Shown: positions 1 through 8,639, counted from the stretch's first letter. The stretch: DNA of 64,000 bases from Streptacidiphilus rugosus AM-16 (GCF_000744655.1 NZ_JQMJ01000004.1:1116001-1180000); one strand, 5' to 3'. Notes: a model not told the origin generated them from the sequence alone. Numbers and translations: made by a program.

Positions 1-363
1 GCGCAGCGTCAGCCTGGCGTCGGCCGCGTCGAGTTCCGCGATCTCCAGCGCGCCGGCGTCGGCCGCGCGCAGGGCGCGGCCGACGCGGGCGGCCAGGTCG
101 TCGGGGTGCAGGTCGTGCAGGACCAGCAGGCCCGCGGTGACCTCGTCGGCCAGCAGCGCGTCCAGCGGCGCGCCGGAGCGTCCCGACAGCAGGCCGACCG
201 CGCGGGCCAGGCCCGCGCCGTAGAACTCCATCAGGGCGCGGACCAGTTCCTCGGCCGTCGCGGCGGCGGCCGGGTCCTGCGCCGCCAGCCGGTCCAGCAG
301 CTCCTCGACGCGGGCGGCCGTCTGCTGCGGGGACGGCGCGGACTGCGTGGCGGCGGCCGTCAT
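1..363 (-). CDS. NifU-like protein of the hydrogenase operon (partial)
   Basis: The first 121 residues are visible; the gene runs off the left edge of the window. The ATG (361-363) overlaps the stop of the hydrogenase large-subunit gene in an ATGA arrangement, so the two are translationally coupled. The protein starts MTAAATQSAPSPQQ and continues with a helical segment (EELLDRLAAQ, EELVRALMEFYGAGLARAV) and an LLVLHDLHPDDL stretch. This is the pattern I associate with the small NifU-domain proteins that follow group 1h hydrogenase large-subunit genes in actinomycetes. A role in iron-sulfur handling for the hydrogenase is inferred from position and family. The C-terminal part, where cluster-binding cysteines would lie, is not visible. 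Confidence 0.6.
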   Translation of the reverse strand, partial: MTAAATQSAPSPQQTAARVEELLDRLAAQDPAAAATAEELVRALMEFYGAGLARAVGLLSGRSGAPLDALLADEVTAGLLVLHDLHPDDLAARVGRALRAADAGALEIAELDAADARLTLR

Positions 364-2120
364 CCGGCCAGGCCGCTCAGGCCGGTCGGGACGTGCATCT
401 TCTCCACGGTCTTCCCGTTGCCCACGTACATGTGCACGCCGCAGGGCAGGCACGGGTCGAAGCTGCGGACCGCGCGCATGATGTCGATGCCCTTGAAGTT
501 GTCCGGCGGGTTCTCCTCGAAGATCGGGGTGTTCTGCACCGCGTCCTCGTAGGGTCCGGGCGTGCCGTAGCTGTCGCGCACGGAGGCGTTCCACGGCGTC
601 GGCGGGTAGGGGTGGTAGTTGGCGATCTTGCCGTCGCGGATCACCATGTGGTGCGAGAGCACGCCGCGGACGGCCTCGGTGAAGCCGCAGCCGATTGACT
701 CGTCAGGCACCTCGAACTTCTCCCAGGTCTGGGTGCGTCCGGCGCGGATCTCCGCGAGCGCCTTCTCGGCGCTGTGCAGCGCCACGCCGGCGGCGTAGGC
801 CTGGAAGTAGGTGCGGGCCCGGTTGCGTTCCAGCGCGTTGCTCCACTGCGGGATCTTCCACTCGAAGGTGGTCTCCGGCTTGGTGAGCGTCTTGGGCAGG
901 TTGATGACCACGCTGTGGCCGGTGGCCTTGACGTAGCCGATGTCGACCAGGCCCGACAGCGCGGTGGACCACAGGCGGGCGATGGGGCCGCCGCCGGTGT
1001 CGAGCGCGAGGTGGTCGGTGCCGTCGAACCAGCGCGGGGACATGACCCAGCTGTACTTGTCGTCGAAGTTCCGCTTCTGCGGGGCCGGGATGGTGTGCTG
1101 GTTCCACGGGTGACGCGGGTCGACCGGGTTGCCGAGGGGGTCGTGGGTGACGAACTGCTCCTGCCCCTCCCAGTCCTGGTAGTAGGAGCTGCCCAGCAGG
1201 ATCCTGATGCCGAGGTTGATCTGCGTCAGGTCGTTGGTGACCAGCTTGCCGTCGACCACCACGCCGGGGGTGACGAACATCCGCCGGCCCCAGTCGGTCA
1301 TGTTGCGGTAGGTGAAGTCGCAGTACTCGGGGTCGTTGAGCGCGCCCCAGCAGCCGAGCAGCACGCGGCGGCGGCCGACCTCCTCGTAGCCGGGCAGCGC
1401 CTCGTAGAAGAAGTCGAAGAGGTCGTCGTGGAGCGGCACGACGCGCTTCATGAACTCCACGTAGCGCATCAGCCGGCTCATGTAGTCGGTCATCAGCTGG
1501 ACCGAGGCCACCGTGCCGACGCCGCCGGGGTAGAGGGTGGAGGGGTGCACGTGGCGCCCCTCCATCAGGCAGAACATCTCCCGGGTGTAGCGGGAGACCT
1601 GGAGCGCCTCGCGGTAGAACTCGCCCTCCAGCGGGTTGAGCGAGCGCATGATGTCGGCGATGGTGCGGTAGCCGTGGTCGCCGGCGTGCGGGGCCTCCGT
1701 GCGCTCGGCCAGCTCCAGCACGCCGGGGTTGGTCTCGCGGACCATCTTCTCGCAGTAGTCCACCCCGACCAGGTTCTCCTGGAAGATGTTGTGGTCGAAC
1801 ATGTACTCGGCCGACTCGCCGAGGTTGATCAGCCACTCCCCCAGGTGCGGCGGCTTCACGCCGTACGCCATGTTCTGCGCGTACACCGAACAGGTGGCGT
1901 GGTTGTCGCCGCAGATACCGCAGATGCGGCTGGTGATGAAGTGCGCGTCACGCGGGTCCTTGCCGCGCATGAACACGCTGTAGCCGCGGAAGACGGACGA
2001 GGTGCTGTAGCACTCGGCGACCCGCTTCTGCTTGAAGTCGATCTTCGTGTGAATGCCCAGACTTCCGACGATCCGGGTGATCGGATCCCAGGACATCTCC
2101 AGCAGTCCGTCTGCCGCCAT
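360..2120 (-). CDS. hhyL: [NiFe] hydrogenase large subunit, group 1h (high-affinity)
   Basis: The 586-aa protein carries the Ni-Fe site. The N-terminal motif RICGICGDNHA supplies Cys67 and Cys70, and the C-terminal motif DPCLPCGVH supplies Cys557 and Cys560. His563 is the expected maturation cleavage point, after which 23 residues would be removed by an endopeptidase. Sequence character and the neighbouring hypX and NifU-like genes fit group 1h (formerly group 5), the actinobacterial O2-tolerant enzymes that oxidise atmospheric H2. It pairs with the small subunit encoded 78 bp upstream. In soil actinomycetes such enzymes support energy maintenance during sporulation or starvation; that role is family knowledge and is not shown here. 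The gene appears intact. Confidence 0.95.
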   Translation of the reverse strand: MAADGLLEMSWDPITRIVGSLGIHTKIDFKQKRVAECYSTSSVFRGYSVFMRGKDPRDAHFITSRICGICGDNHATCSVYAQNMAYGVKPPHLGEWLINLGESAEYMFDHNIFQENLVGVDYCEKMVRETNPGVLELAERTEAPHAGDHGYRTIADIMRSLNPLEGEFYREALQVSRYTREMFCLMEGRHVHPSTLYPGGVGTVASVQLMTDYMSRLMRYVEFMKRVVPLHDDLFDFFYEALPGYEEVGRRRVLLGCWGALNDPEYCDFTYRNMTDWGRRMFVTPGVVVDGKLVTNDLTQINLGIRILLGSSYYQDWEGQEQFVTHDPLGNPVDPRHPWNQHTIPAPQKRNFDDKYSWVMSPRWFDGTDHLALDTGGGPIARLWSTALSGLVDIGYVKATGHSVVINLPKTLTKPETTFEWKIPQWSNALERNRARTYFQAYAAGVALHSAEKALAEIRAGRTQTWEKFEVPDESIGCGFTEAVRGVLSHHMVIRDGKIANYHPYPPTPWNASVRDSYGTPGPYEDAVQNTPIFEENPPDNFKGIDIMRAVRSFDPCLPCGVHMYVGNGKTVEKMHVPTGLSGLAG

Positions 2121-2198
2121 GGTGGGGTGCGCTCTTTTCCTCGTCGATGCGATGACGCTCGGTCGGTTCTGTTCGGTGTCGGGTGTCGGCCGCGCCGA

Positions 2199-3275
2199 CT
2201 ACCAGGGCTTGCGGTAACCGGTGGTCAGTTGGTCGCCCCGGTGACGCCACTTGGGCTCCTGGTCGACCGTCTTCATGGTCACGGCGCGCAGTCTGCGGAT
2301 GGCCGCGCCGTAGATGCCGCTGGCGGTCGAGGAGATCTTGCCGCCGGGAGGCTCGTCCATGAACGGCATGAACTTGTCCGGGAAGCCCGGCATGGTGCAG
2401 GCGATGCAGATGCCGCCGACGTTCGGGCAGCCGCCGACGCCGTCCATCCAGCCGCGCTTGGGCACGTTGCAGTGCACGACCGGACCCCAGCAGCCCAGCT
2501 TCACCAGGCACTTGGGCGAGTCGTAGGTGGTGGCGAAGTCGCCCTGCTCGTAGTACCCGGCCCGGTCGCAGCCCTCGTGGACAGTCGCGCCGAACAGCCA
2601 GGTGGGCCGGAGCTTGTCGTCCAGCGGGATCATCGGGGCCGCCCCGGTGGCCTGGTAGAGCAGGTAGGTCAGGGTCTCGGCGAAGTTGTCCGGCTGGATC
2701 GGGCAGCCGGGGACGCAGACGATCGGGATCCCCGCCTTGGACGTCCAGTTCCAGCCCAGGTAGTCGGGAACGCCCATGGCTCCGGTGGGGTTGCCCTCCA
2801 TGGCGTGGATGCCGCCGTAGGTGGCGCAGGTGCCGATGGCCACGACCGCCAGCGCCTTGGGCGCCAGCCGGTCCAGCCACTCGCTGGTGGTGATCGGCTG
2901 TCCGGTGGCCGGGTCGTCGCCGAAGCCGCACCAGTAGCCCTCGGGCTTGATCGCCTCGTTGGGGATGGAACCCTCGACCACCAGCACGAACGGTTCCAGT
3001 TCGCCGCGGTCCGCCTTGAAGAACCACTCGATGAACGTGTCCGCGCCCTGGACCGGGCCGCACTCGAAGTCGATCAGAGGCCAGTGGACCGCGATCTTCG
3101 GCAGTCCTGGCAGCGCGCTGAGCGCGATCTCCTCGATGCTCGGCTGGGTGGCCGCGGTCAGCGAGACGGAGTCCCCGTCACAACTGAGTCCGGCGTTGAT
3201 CCAGAGGATGTGGATCGGGGCCTCGTCCTCGGCCCCCGGGCCCGCCGTGGCGGTGGAAGTCTGCGCATCCGACAT
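2199..3275 (-). CDS. hhyS: [NiFe] hydrogenase small subunit, group 1h
   Basis: The electron-transfer subunit carries the Fe-S clusters. I place the start at the ATG at 3275 (MSDAQTS, 358 aa) because GGAGG lies 5 bases upstream; an in-frame upstream start would extend it by 13 residues with no ribosome site. The proximal-cluster motif reads C32-D33-G34-D35, so the usual CxxC is CxxD. A 3-Cys/1-Asp proximal cluster is a known hallmark of group 1h enzymes and is linked to O2 tolerance. Further conserved cysteines are in GTCATYGG, CVPGCPIQP, EGCDRAGYY, CLVKLGCWGPVVHC and GGICIACTMPGFP. No Tat signal or membrane anchor is visible, so the complex is probably cytosolic or peripherally attached. It lies in the operon hypX-hhyS-hhyL. 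Confidence 0.95.
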   Translation of the reverse strand: MSDAQTSTATAGPGAEDEAPIHILWINAGLSCDGDSVSLTAATQPSIEEIALSALPGLPKIAVHWPLIDFECGPVQGADTFIEWFFKADRGELEPFVLVVEGSIPNEAIKPEGYWCGFGDDPATGQPITTSEWLDRLAPKALAVVAIGTCATYGGIHAMEGNPTGAMGVPDYLGWNWTSKAGIPIVCVPGCPIQPDNFAETLTYLLYQATGAAPMIPLDDKLRPTWLFGATVHEGCDRAGYYEQGDFATTYDSPKCLVKLGCWGPVVHCNVPKRGWMDGVGGCPNVGGICIACTMPGFPDKFMPFMDEPPGGKISSTASGIYGAAIRRLRAVTMKTVDQEPKWRHRGDQLTTGYRKPW

Positions 3276-3374
3276 GGATGCCTCCAAAGGGAAGATTGCT
3301 GAGGAGCCGGACAAACGGCGTCCTGTCTCCTGGATAGCCTGCGCCGCGCCGGTGCGCGCGCTGACGTGGCGCCG

Positions 3375-5117
3375 TCAGGGTGAGGGGGACGCCGCCGACC
3401 GGTGGTACGCCCGCAGGTGCTCCGGGGTCTCCGCGAGCCTTTCCTTGCCCACGAACGCCCGGCGCAGGGCGTGGTACGGGTGCTCCGGGTCGAAGAAGAC
3501 GGCGTGCATGCGGCGCAGCTCCTCCTCGCGGTAGGCGTGCAGCGGCTTCTCCGCCTCTCGGCGCTCCAGATCGGCCTTCTTCCTGGCCGTCTGCGCCTGC
3601 ACGCCGGAGCCTGCGGCCAGCCGCTGGGCCGACCGGATGACGGATCCGGCGAAGTCCTCCGGCGGGCAGTCGACGATGCGGTCCACCAGTCCGAGGTCCA
3701 GGCCGCGCCCGGCGCCGACCGGCAGGGCGGCCGCCATCATCCGTTCGGCCTCCGCCGCGCCCACCCGGGCGGGCAGCGAGTAGGTCCAGTACTCGGAGCC
3801 GTACAGACCCATCAGGCGGTAGTGCGGGTTCAGCACCACCCCGCGGCGGCACCAGACCTCGTCGGCGGCCTGCGCCAGCATCACCCCGCCCGCGGCCGCG
3901 TTGCCGCCGAGGGCCGCGACCACCAGCCGGTCGGTGGTCCTGAGCACGGCCTCGACGACGTCGTCGACGGCGTTGATGTTCGCCCAGGACTCCGCCGCCG
4001 GGTCGGGGGCCGACTCGATGACGTTCAGATGGATGCCGTTGCTGAAGAAGTCCCGCGCGCTGCCCAGCACCAGGACGGAGGTGGGACGGCGGCACGCCTC
4101 CCGGTAGGCGTCCAGCAGCCGGCGGCAGTGATGGGTGCTCATGGCGCCGCCGGGAAAGGCGAACCAGAGCAGCCCGACCGGACCCACCTCCTGGTAGCGG
4201 ATGTCCGACCAGGTCCGCCGGTCCGGGGAGAGCTCCAGCTCGACGGGCGACTCGGGCAGCGGCGGGAGCCCCCCGTGCCGCCCCCGGCCCGCGACGGCCA
4301 GCGCCAGCGAGGCCGGCAGGGCGAAGCCGGGCGGCCCGCCGGGACGGCGCCGGGCGCGCAGCTGCGGGATCCACACCGCGCCGTCCACGGTCGCCCGGCA
4401 GACCGCGCCGGCCCGGGTCGCCAGGAGCTCGCCGGGCACCCCGCGCAGCCGGTCCTCCTCGTGACCGCCGTGCAGGAACCACTCCACGCCGTCGATCTCG
4501 TCGAGCACGCCGGGCTGCGAGTCGGCCGCCCGCAGCCGCCGCAGGACCTCCGCTGTCGTGTCCCGGCTCCAGTCGATGCGGCGTTCCTCCTGCCGCAGCA
4601 GCGGACGCGTCGACACCCGCTCCCGCACCTCCGGCTCGCGCTGCGACAGCGGGGTGAAGGCGCCGGAGGCGAAACGCTCGACGGCCTGCAGCACGGCCGT
4701 CACCGCGGCGTCGGCCACCTCGCCCCGGTACAGGTCGCTCTTGCCGCGCGGCGGCAGCGCGCAGGGGACGGTCGCCCAGACCGGCCCGGCGTCCATCTCG
4801 GCCTCGGCCTGCAGCACGGTGACGCCCCACTCGGCGCGCCCCTCCTGCACGGCCCGGTCGAGCGAGGAGGGCCCCCGGTCGCCGAGCGGCCCGGGATGGA
4901 CGACGAGGCAGGTGACGGAGGACCAGACATCCTCGGGAATCGCGGACTTCAGCATGGGCGCGATCACGAGATCCGGTTTCAGCCGGACCAGGGCCGCCCG
5001 CAGGGCGGCGTCACCCGCCGACAGCTCCACGGCCACGGCGTGCGCCTGGTCCCGCAGGGCCGCGAACACGCGCTGGGTGAGGCTGTTGAATCCGGATGCC
5101 AGCAGCAGGATCTCCAC
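3375..5117 (-). CDS. hypX: Hydrogenase maturation protein HypX (formyl-THF dependent CO synthase)
   Basis: The start is the GTG at 5117, preceded by GAGGAGGT, giving 580 aa. The N-terminal half is a formyltransferase-like domain with the motif HPGPLGDRGPSSLD at about residues 74-87. The C-terminal half, from about residue 290, is crotonase-like, with the oxyanion-type segments DFFSNGIHLNVIE and ALGGNAAAGG. HypX/HoxX takes a formyl group from N10-formyl-tetrahydrofolate and converts it, via formyl-CoA, to the active-site CO ligand under aerobic conditions, so it accompanies O2-tolerant hydrogenases. It is the first gene of the operon, with a 100-bp gap to hhyS. The domain order is as expected and no lesion is visible. 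Confidence 0.93.
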   Translation of the reverse strand: MEILLLASGFNSLTQRVFAALRDQAHAVAVELSAGDAALRAALVRLKPDLVIAPMLKSAIPEDVWSSVTCLVVHPGPLGDRGPSSLDRAVQEGRAEWGVTVLQAEAEMDAGPVWATVPCALPPRGKSDLYRGEVADAAVTAVLQAVERFASGAFTPLSQREPEVRERVSTRPLLRQEERRIDWSRDTTAEVLRRLRAADSQPGVLDEIDGVEWFLHGGHEEDRLRGVPGELLATRAGAVCRATVDGAVWIPQLRARRRPGGPPGFALPASLALAVAGRGRHGGLPPLPESPVELELSPDRRTWSDIRYQEVGPVGLLWFAFPGGAMSTHHCRRLLDAYREACRRPTSVLVLGSARDFFSNGIHLNVIESAPDPAAESWANINAVDDVVEAVLRTTDRLVVAALGGNAAAGGVMLAQAADEVWCRRGVVLNPHYRLMGLYGSEYWTYSLPARVGAAEAERMMAAALPVGAGRGLDLGLVDRIVDCPPEDFAGSVIRSAQRLAAGSGVQAQTARKKADLERREAEKPLHAYREEELRRMHAVFFDPEHPYHALRRAFVGKERLAETPEHLRAYHRSAASPSP

Positions 5118-5405
5118 GGGGACCTCCTCGGCACGCGAGACCGGTCGGTCCGGACGCGCGCCTTCGCCACGACCCACCCTGGCCCTGTGTCGCCCACACC
5201 TCCGGACGACGCACCGTCGAATCACCCGAACGCCGGGACATCCCTTGTCGTTGAGACGTCAAGCACAGCGGAACGACCCGCCGCTCCCCCGGGGCGTGGT
5301 ACCCGAAAGGGTGAAGCGAGGAACGCAGGCGGGGCGGACCCGCGGCTGCGACGGGATCCTGGACCAGACCCCGCGCCCGTGCCCCGTGCCCGTCGAAAGG
5401 CGACG

Positions 5406-5810
5406 ATGATGATCCGTAGGCGATTCCGCCCGGCGGCGGTGCTGACCGCAGCCCTGCTGGCCGTGACCGTGGGCGGGTGCTCCAGCAGCGGGCACACCGG
5501 GAACGCGGTCGGCGCGCCCGCGTCCACCCCGGCCGCGCCCGGCGCGACGGCGTCCGGGCAGACGCAGATCGTGATCGCGAACTTCGCCTTCCAGCCGGTC
5601 GGGCTCACCGTGTCGCCCGGCGAGCGGATCACCGTCGTCAACCACGACTCGACGGCGCACACCGTCACAGCGAGCAGCGGCCACGCCTTCGACACCGGCC
5701 AGGTCGCCCCCGGGGCGAGCGCCACGTTCACCGCCCCCACCACCCCGGGCGCCTACCCCTACATCTGCACGATCCACCCGTTCATGCACGGCACCCTGAC
5801 CGTCCGCTGA
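5406..5810 (+). CDS. Cupredoxin-domain lipoprotein (plastocyanin/azurin-like)
   Basis: This is a 134-aa secreted lipoprotein. The first ~24 residues form a signal peptide ending in a VGGC lipobox, followed by a Ser/Pro/Ala linker and a cupredoxin fold. Candidate type-1 copper ligands are the His in the NHDSTAHT segment and the Cys, His and Met in YICTIHPFMHG, which matches the C-x(n)-H-x(n)-M arrangement. It should bind copper at the outer face of the membrane and carry single electrons, or serve copper homeostasis. It is transcribed divergently from hypX. A link to H2 oxidation is possible but is only inference from position. A second ATG lies one codon downstream of the chosen start. Confidence 0.88.
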   Translation: MMIRRRFRPAAVLTAALLAVTVGGCSSSGHTGNAVGAPASTPAAPGATASGQTQIVIANFAFQPVGLTVSPGERITVVNHDSTAHTVTASSGHAFDTGQVAPGASATFTAPTTPGAYPYICTIHPFMHGTLTVR

Positions 5811-5837
5811 CGCCGCCGGTGGGCCGGGCGTGCCGGC

Positions 5838-6239
5838 TCAGCCGGTCGTGTCGTCCGAGGGGTCCTTGCCGAGGTCGGGTTCCGCCGGGGGCCGGACCGG
5901 CTCGGGGGTGAGCTCGGATCCGGGCGCGGGCGCGACCGGGGCTGCTGCTTTGCGGGCGGCCCGGCGCAGTTGGACGATGCGCGCGGTGCCGGGGATCGCG
6001 ACGAAGAGGACGCCGCAGGCCGCGGCAAGCAGCAGCGCGACGCCGAGCGGGAGATGGCCGTGCGCGCCGAGGAAGGACACGCTCACGCGCTGGCTGTTCT
6101 GCGCGATGAAGATCAGCAGCAGGATCAGCACCACGGCGGCGACGATGCTGGTGACCCAGGCCGCGCTGACCCGGGTGCGCCGCACGTGCCGACGGTGGTC
6201 CTGCGGGGGTGCGTCCTGGGGGCGTGTGGTGGGTTCCAT
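5838..6239 (-). CDS. LapA-domain (DUF1049) membrane protein
   Basis: The ATG at 6239 has GGAGGA 4 bases upstream and gives 133 aa. A charged N-terminus (RRHVRRTR) is followed by two hydrophobic segments, at about residues 25-47 (WVTSIVAAVVLILLLIFIAQ) and 60-83. The NSQRVSVSFLG bridge between them is the signature of the LapA/DUF1049 fold. The C-terminus is a Pro/Glu-rich cytosolic tail. The function of the actinobacterial members is not established; it may be an envelope-stress or structural protein. Its stop is 27 bp from the convergent cupredoxin stop. A sigma-B-like promoter element lies upstream at 6268-6292. Confidence 0.8.
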   Translation of the reverse strand: MEPTTRPQDAPPQDHRRHVRRTRVSAAWVTSIVAAVVLILLLIFIAQNSQRVSVSFLGAHGHLPLGVALLLAAACGVLFVAIPGTARIVQLRRAARKAAAPVAPAPGSELTPEPVRPPAEPDLGKDPSDDTTG

Positions 6240-6267
6240 GCTTCCTCCGTTCGGGTCCTCGCGGCGT

Positions 6268-6292
6268 CTACCCGCTGTGGCGAGCGGCATCC
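6268..6292 (-). promoter_or_regulatory. SigB-like promoter element for the LapA-domain gene
   Basis: Read on the minus strand the element is GGAT, then 15 bases, then GGGTAG, ending about 28 bases upstream of the ATG at 6239. It fits the Streptomyces sigma-B-type pattern GNNT-N14-16-GGGTAn. The same spacing is seen at 13946-13970 and 19895-19919. This is a motif match only, with no expression evidence. Confidence 0.4.
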
Positions 6293-6663
6293 GGCGCAGG
6301 AGGCCCCGCGGGTTCACCCCCTGACCAGCGGTAATCACTGACCTCCCCGTCCGCCACGACGATGCCGCCGTGCGGGCTGTCGTCGCGGTCCCACACCGTG
6401 TAGCGGCCCGCGGGAAGAGGGGTGATCACGGCGGCGTACAGGGTGCGGCCGGGCAGGTGGCGGGGGCGGACCGCGGCATGCGTGCGGCGGTCGGGCTGCT
6501 CCACGGGGCTGACGTGGATCTCCAGGCCGTCCTCGGCGGCCGTGGTGTGGACGACCAGCGCACCGGTTCCCGCGCCGATGTCCAGGACCACACTGCCCTG
6601 GCGGGAGGGCGCGGGCAGGGGCGGGTGGGCGTGGTGGTGCTCGTGGACGACGGACTGGGTCAT
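6268..6663 (-). CDS. Conserved small protein of unknown function
   Basis: The 131-aa protein begins at the ATG at 6663, which has ACGGAG 8 bases upstream. The N-terminus is His-rich (HEHHHAH) and may bind metal. It is followed by VVLDIGAGTGALVVHT, which superficially resembles a methyltransferase glycine loop but is too short to form that domain. A beta-rich body ends in RYTVWDRD and GGIVVADGEVSDYRW. Streptomyces homologues are sometimes annotated as phospholipase, a label I cannot support from the residues. It sits between the DUF4331 and LapA-domain genes on the same strand. Confidence 0.6.
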   Translation of the reverse strand: MTQSVVHEHHHAHPPLPAPSRQGSVVLDIGAGTGALVVHTTAAEDGLEIHVSPVEQPDRRTHAAVRPRHLPGRTLYAAVITPLPAGRYTVWDRDDSPHGGIVVADGEVSDYRWSGGEPAGPPAPDAARHSG

Positions 6664-6774
6664 GAACGGCTCCGTTCGGGGCGGGAGCTCCGGCGCCCCC
6701 GTGCGGGAGGCACGTCCGCTGCCGAGGGCACCGGAGCGACAGGGTCCGGCAGGCGTGCCGGAGGCGGTGACGGA

Positions 6775-8169
6775 TCAGGAGGCGGGGTGGTGGTACCCGT
6801 CGTACGGCACGCCGAGGAACGGGAAGGCCTTCAGGTACGGGTTCCCCGGAGCGGTGTCGGTGAGCCCGTCCGTCACCAGGCCCGCGGCGGCGTCGGGGAC
6901 GAAGGTCTTGTCGATCAGCGGGTAGGTCACCCCCGCGATGGCGCGCAGCTCGACGGTGACGACGTCGTCGAAGACCCGGCGCCCGTTGGGGAATCCGGCC
7001 AGGTCGTTGCCGAGCAGACCGAGGATGTTGGGGTGGGCGGCCGGCGGGATGGCGACGTTGAGGCGCAGCATGTCGGCCTCGGTGGTCCCGGTGAAGTTCT
7101 GGAAACCGCCGATGACGCCCTTGGGAATGCCGGTCAGCAGGATCGCGAGCAGGTCCGCGCGCGGCTTGCCGGACTTGTCCAGGGCCGCCAGGTGCGGGAA
7201 GACCCCCGGGTAGAGCACCGGCAGCAGTCCGGCGAGTTCGGGCTTGGCGACGTAGGAGGCGAACTTCTTGTCGTCCGCCGGGGGCAGCGCGTTCCATTCG
7301 TCCTTGCGCGCCATCGGCACCAGGACCTCGTTGAACAACGGGTTGCCAAGTCGCGAGACCTGCACGAACGGCCCGGACTCGGAGTCCTTGCCACGGCCGG
7401 GCTCGATCACGCGGGCGGCCCGCCGGCTCGCGCTGGTCCACACCCCGATCACCGCGCGCGGGTCGTTCACGTCCTTGCCGTTCCAGCAGCCGCGGGTCAG
7501 CTCGTCGATCGGCACCTGGAGCGCCAGGCTGTGGACGTTGAGTTCCTTGGTGGCGTTCACTCCCGGCGCGTTGCTGAACCCCTGCTGCTTGGCGAAGACC
7601 TGGAGCGACTGGAACGGACGCAGGTTGCCCAGATCGAAGATGGAGCCGAGGTCGACGTAGAAGCCCTCGGCGCGCTGCCCGGCGAAGACCTTCCGGCGTC
7701 CGCCGAGCTGGTGCACGGCGGCATGGGCCAGGGCGGGGTAGTCCGGAGTGGACAGCGGGCCGATGTTGCACGGCGGGCACAGCAGGTCCTTGCCGAGCAC
7801 CGTGGTACGGCCGCCCGCCTCGACGCGGGTGAGCGTGTAGGTCTGGAAGCGGTTCCAGTTCGGAGAGGTCAGCGAGGTGATCGGGCCGGTGTTGTACAGG
7901 AACGTCTCGTGGTTGCGCAGGTGGGTGCTGAAGCGGAACTGGTAGGTGACGTCGGCTCGGCCGTCGCCGTCGTTGTCGATGTGGATCTCGTAGAGCACGT
8001 CGTCGCCGAACTCGTAGAAGTTCGGGCCGCCCGCAGGACTCTGCAGCGGGATGTAGTTGGCGATCAGGGTGACCGTGCCGTGTGCGTCGGGGCTGACGAA
8101 CGCGTAGAGGTCGGTGCTGTCGGCGACCGGGTCCTTGGAGATCTCGGGGGCTTCGCGGTGGGAGGACAT
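6775..8169 (-). CDS. DUF4331 family protein
   Basis: The start MSSHREAPEISKDPVADSTD at 8169 has GAGG 6 bases upstream and gives 464 aa, close to the usual family length. The N-terminal SSHREAP motif and the following DSTDLYAFVSPD are diagnostic of DUF4331. The body has beta-rich segments and a C-terminal YPLIDKTFVPD...PYLKAFPFLGVPYDGYHHPAS stretch, shown here only in part. No classical signal peptide is present at this start. The biochemical function is unknown. It probably forms a unit with the upstream Tat-exported small protein (8310-8639), whose stop lies 140 bp away. Confidence 0.85.
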   Translation of the reverse strand: MSSHREAPEISKDPVADSTDLYAFVSPDAHGTVTLIANYIPLQSPAGGPNFYEFGDDVLYEIHIDNDGDGRADVTYQFRFSTHLRNHETFLYNTGPITSLTSPNWNRFQTYTLTRVEAGGRTTVLGKDLLCPPCNIGPLSTPDYPALAHAAVHQLGGRRKVFAGQRAEGFYVDLGSIFDLGNLRPFQSLQVFAKQQGFSNAPGVNATKELNVHSLALQVPIDELTRGCWNGKDVNDPRAVIGVWTSASRRAARVIEPGRGKDSESGPFVQVSRLGNPLFNEVLVPMARKDEWNALPPADDKKFASYVAKPELAGLLPVLYPGVFPHLAALDKSGKPRADLLAILLTGIPKGVIGGFQNFTGTTEADMLRLNVAIPPAAHPNILGLLGNDLAGFPNGRRVFDDVVTVELRAIAGVTYPLIDKTFVPDAAAGLVTDGLTDTAPGNPYLKAFPFLGVPYDGYHHPAS

Positions 8170-8309
8170 GGGGGAACCTCGCAAACGGTGTTCTGAGGGC
8201 GGTTCGGGTGGTTCGGGCGGTCCGGATGGGGTCGGTCGGGATCGGTCCGGCCGGGGCCGTTCGGGGGCGGCCCCGGCCGACACCTCCCGGGGTGCGGGAC
8301 CCCGGAGCG

Positions 8310-8639
8310 TCAGCGGGCCGCGCGCAGCAGCTCGGCGACGAGCCTCTGGTCGCGCACGCGGTGGTGGCGGTGGCCGTGGAAGATGTCGAGCTCTCCGGTG
8401 CGGGCGTCGACCACCCGCACCATGAACGGCTCGCCCGATCGGTCGGGCGTCTCGGGCACGGTGTGCTCGGGCGTCGCCGTTCCCCTCCCCGCGGCCGCGG
8501 CGGTGCCCGCCAGGCCGGTGTTGAGGGCCAGGCCTGCGGCGACCGTGGCCGCGCCGGCCGCCGTGGCGTGCTTCATCAGGCCGCGTCGGGAGAGCGGGGA
8601 CCCGGTGTCGGACCGGGGGCTGTCGAGGGTTTCGGGCAT
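8310..8639 (-). CDS. Small Tat-exported protein
   Basis: The 109-aa protein starts at the ATG at 8639, preceded by a strong GGAGG. It carries a twin-arginine signal: SRRGLMKHATAAGAATVAAG at about residues 17-36, followed by an Ala-X-Ala type cleavage region (GTAAAAG). The mature part is only ~55 residues, including DIFHGHRHHRVRDQRLV, a histidine-rich stretch that could bind metal. No enzyme family is recognisable. It lies directly upstream of the DUF4331 gene and may be its secreted partner. Confidence 0.7.
   Translation of the reverse strand: MPETLDSPRSDTGSPLSRRGLMKHATAAGAATVAAGLALNTGLAGTAAAAGRGTATPEHTVPETPDRSGEPFMVRVVDARTGELDIFHGHRHHRVRDQRLVAELLRAAR

Noticed and set aside
3402-5405. Long plus-strand open frame running into the cupredoxin gene
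   Set aside because: It is antisense to hypX, with His/Arg/Gly-rich shadow composition. Only the part from 5406 has a signal peptide and a cupredoxin fold.
6300-6663. Methyltransferase call for the 131-aa protein because of its LDIGAGTGAL segment
   Set aside because: The protein is too short, lacks the acidic and DxxxNPPY-type motifs and is otherwise beta-rich.
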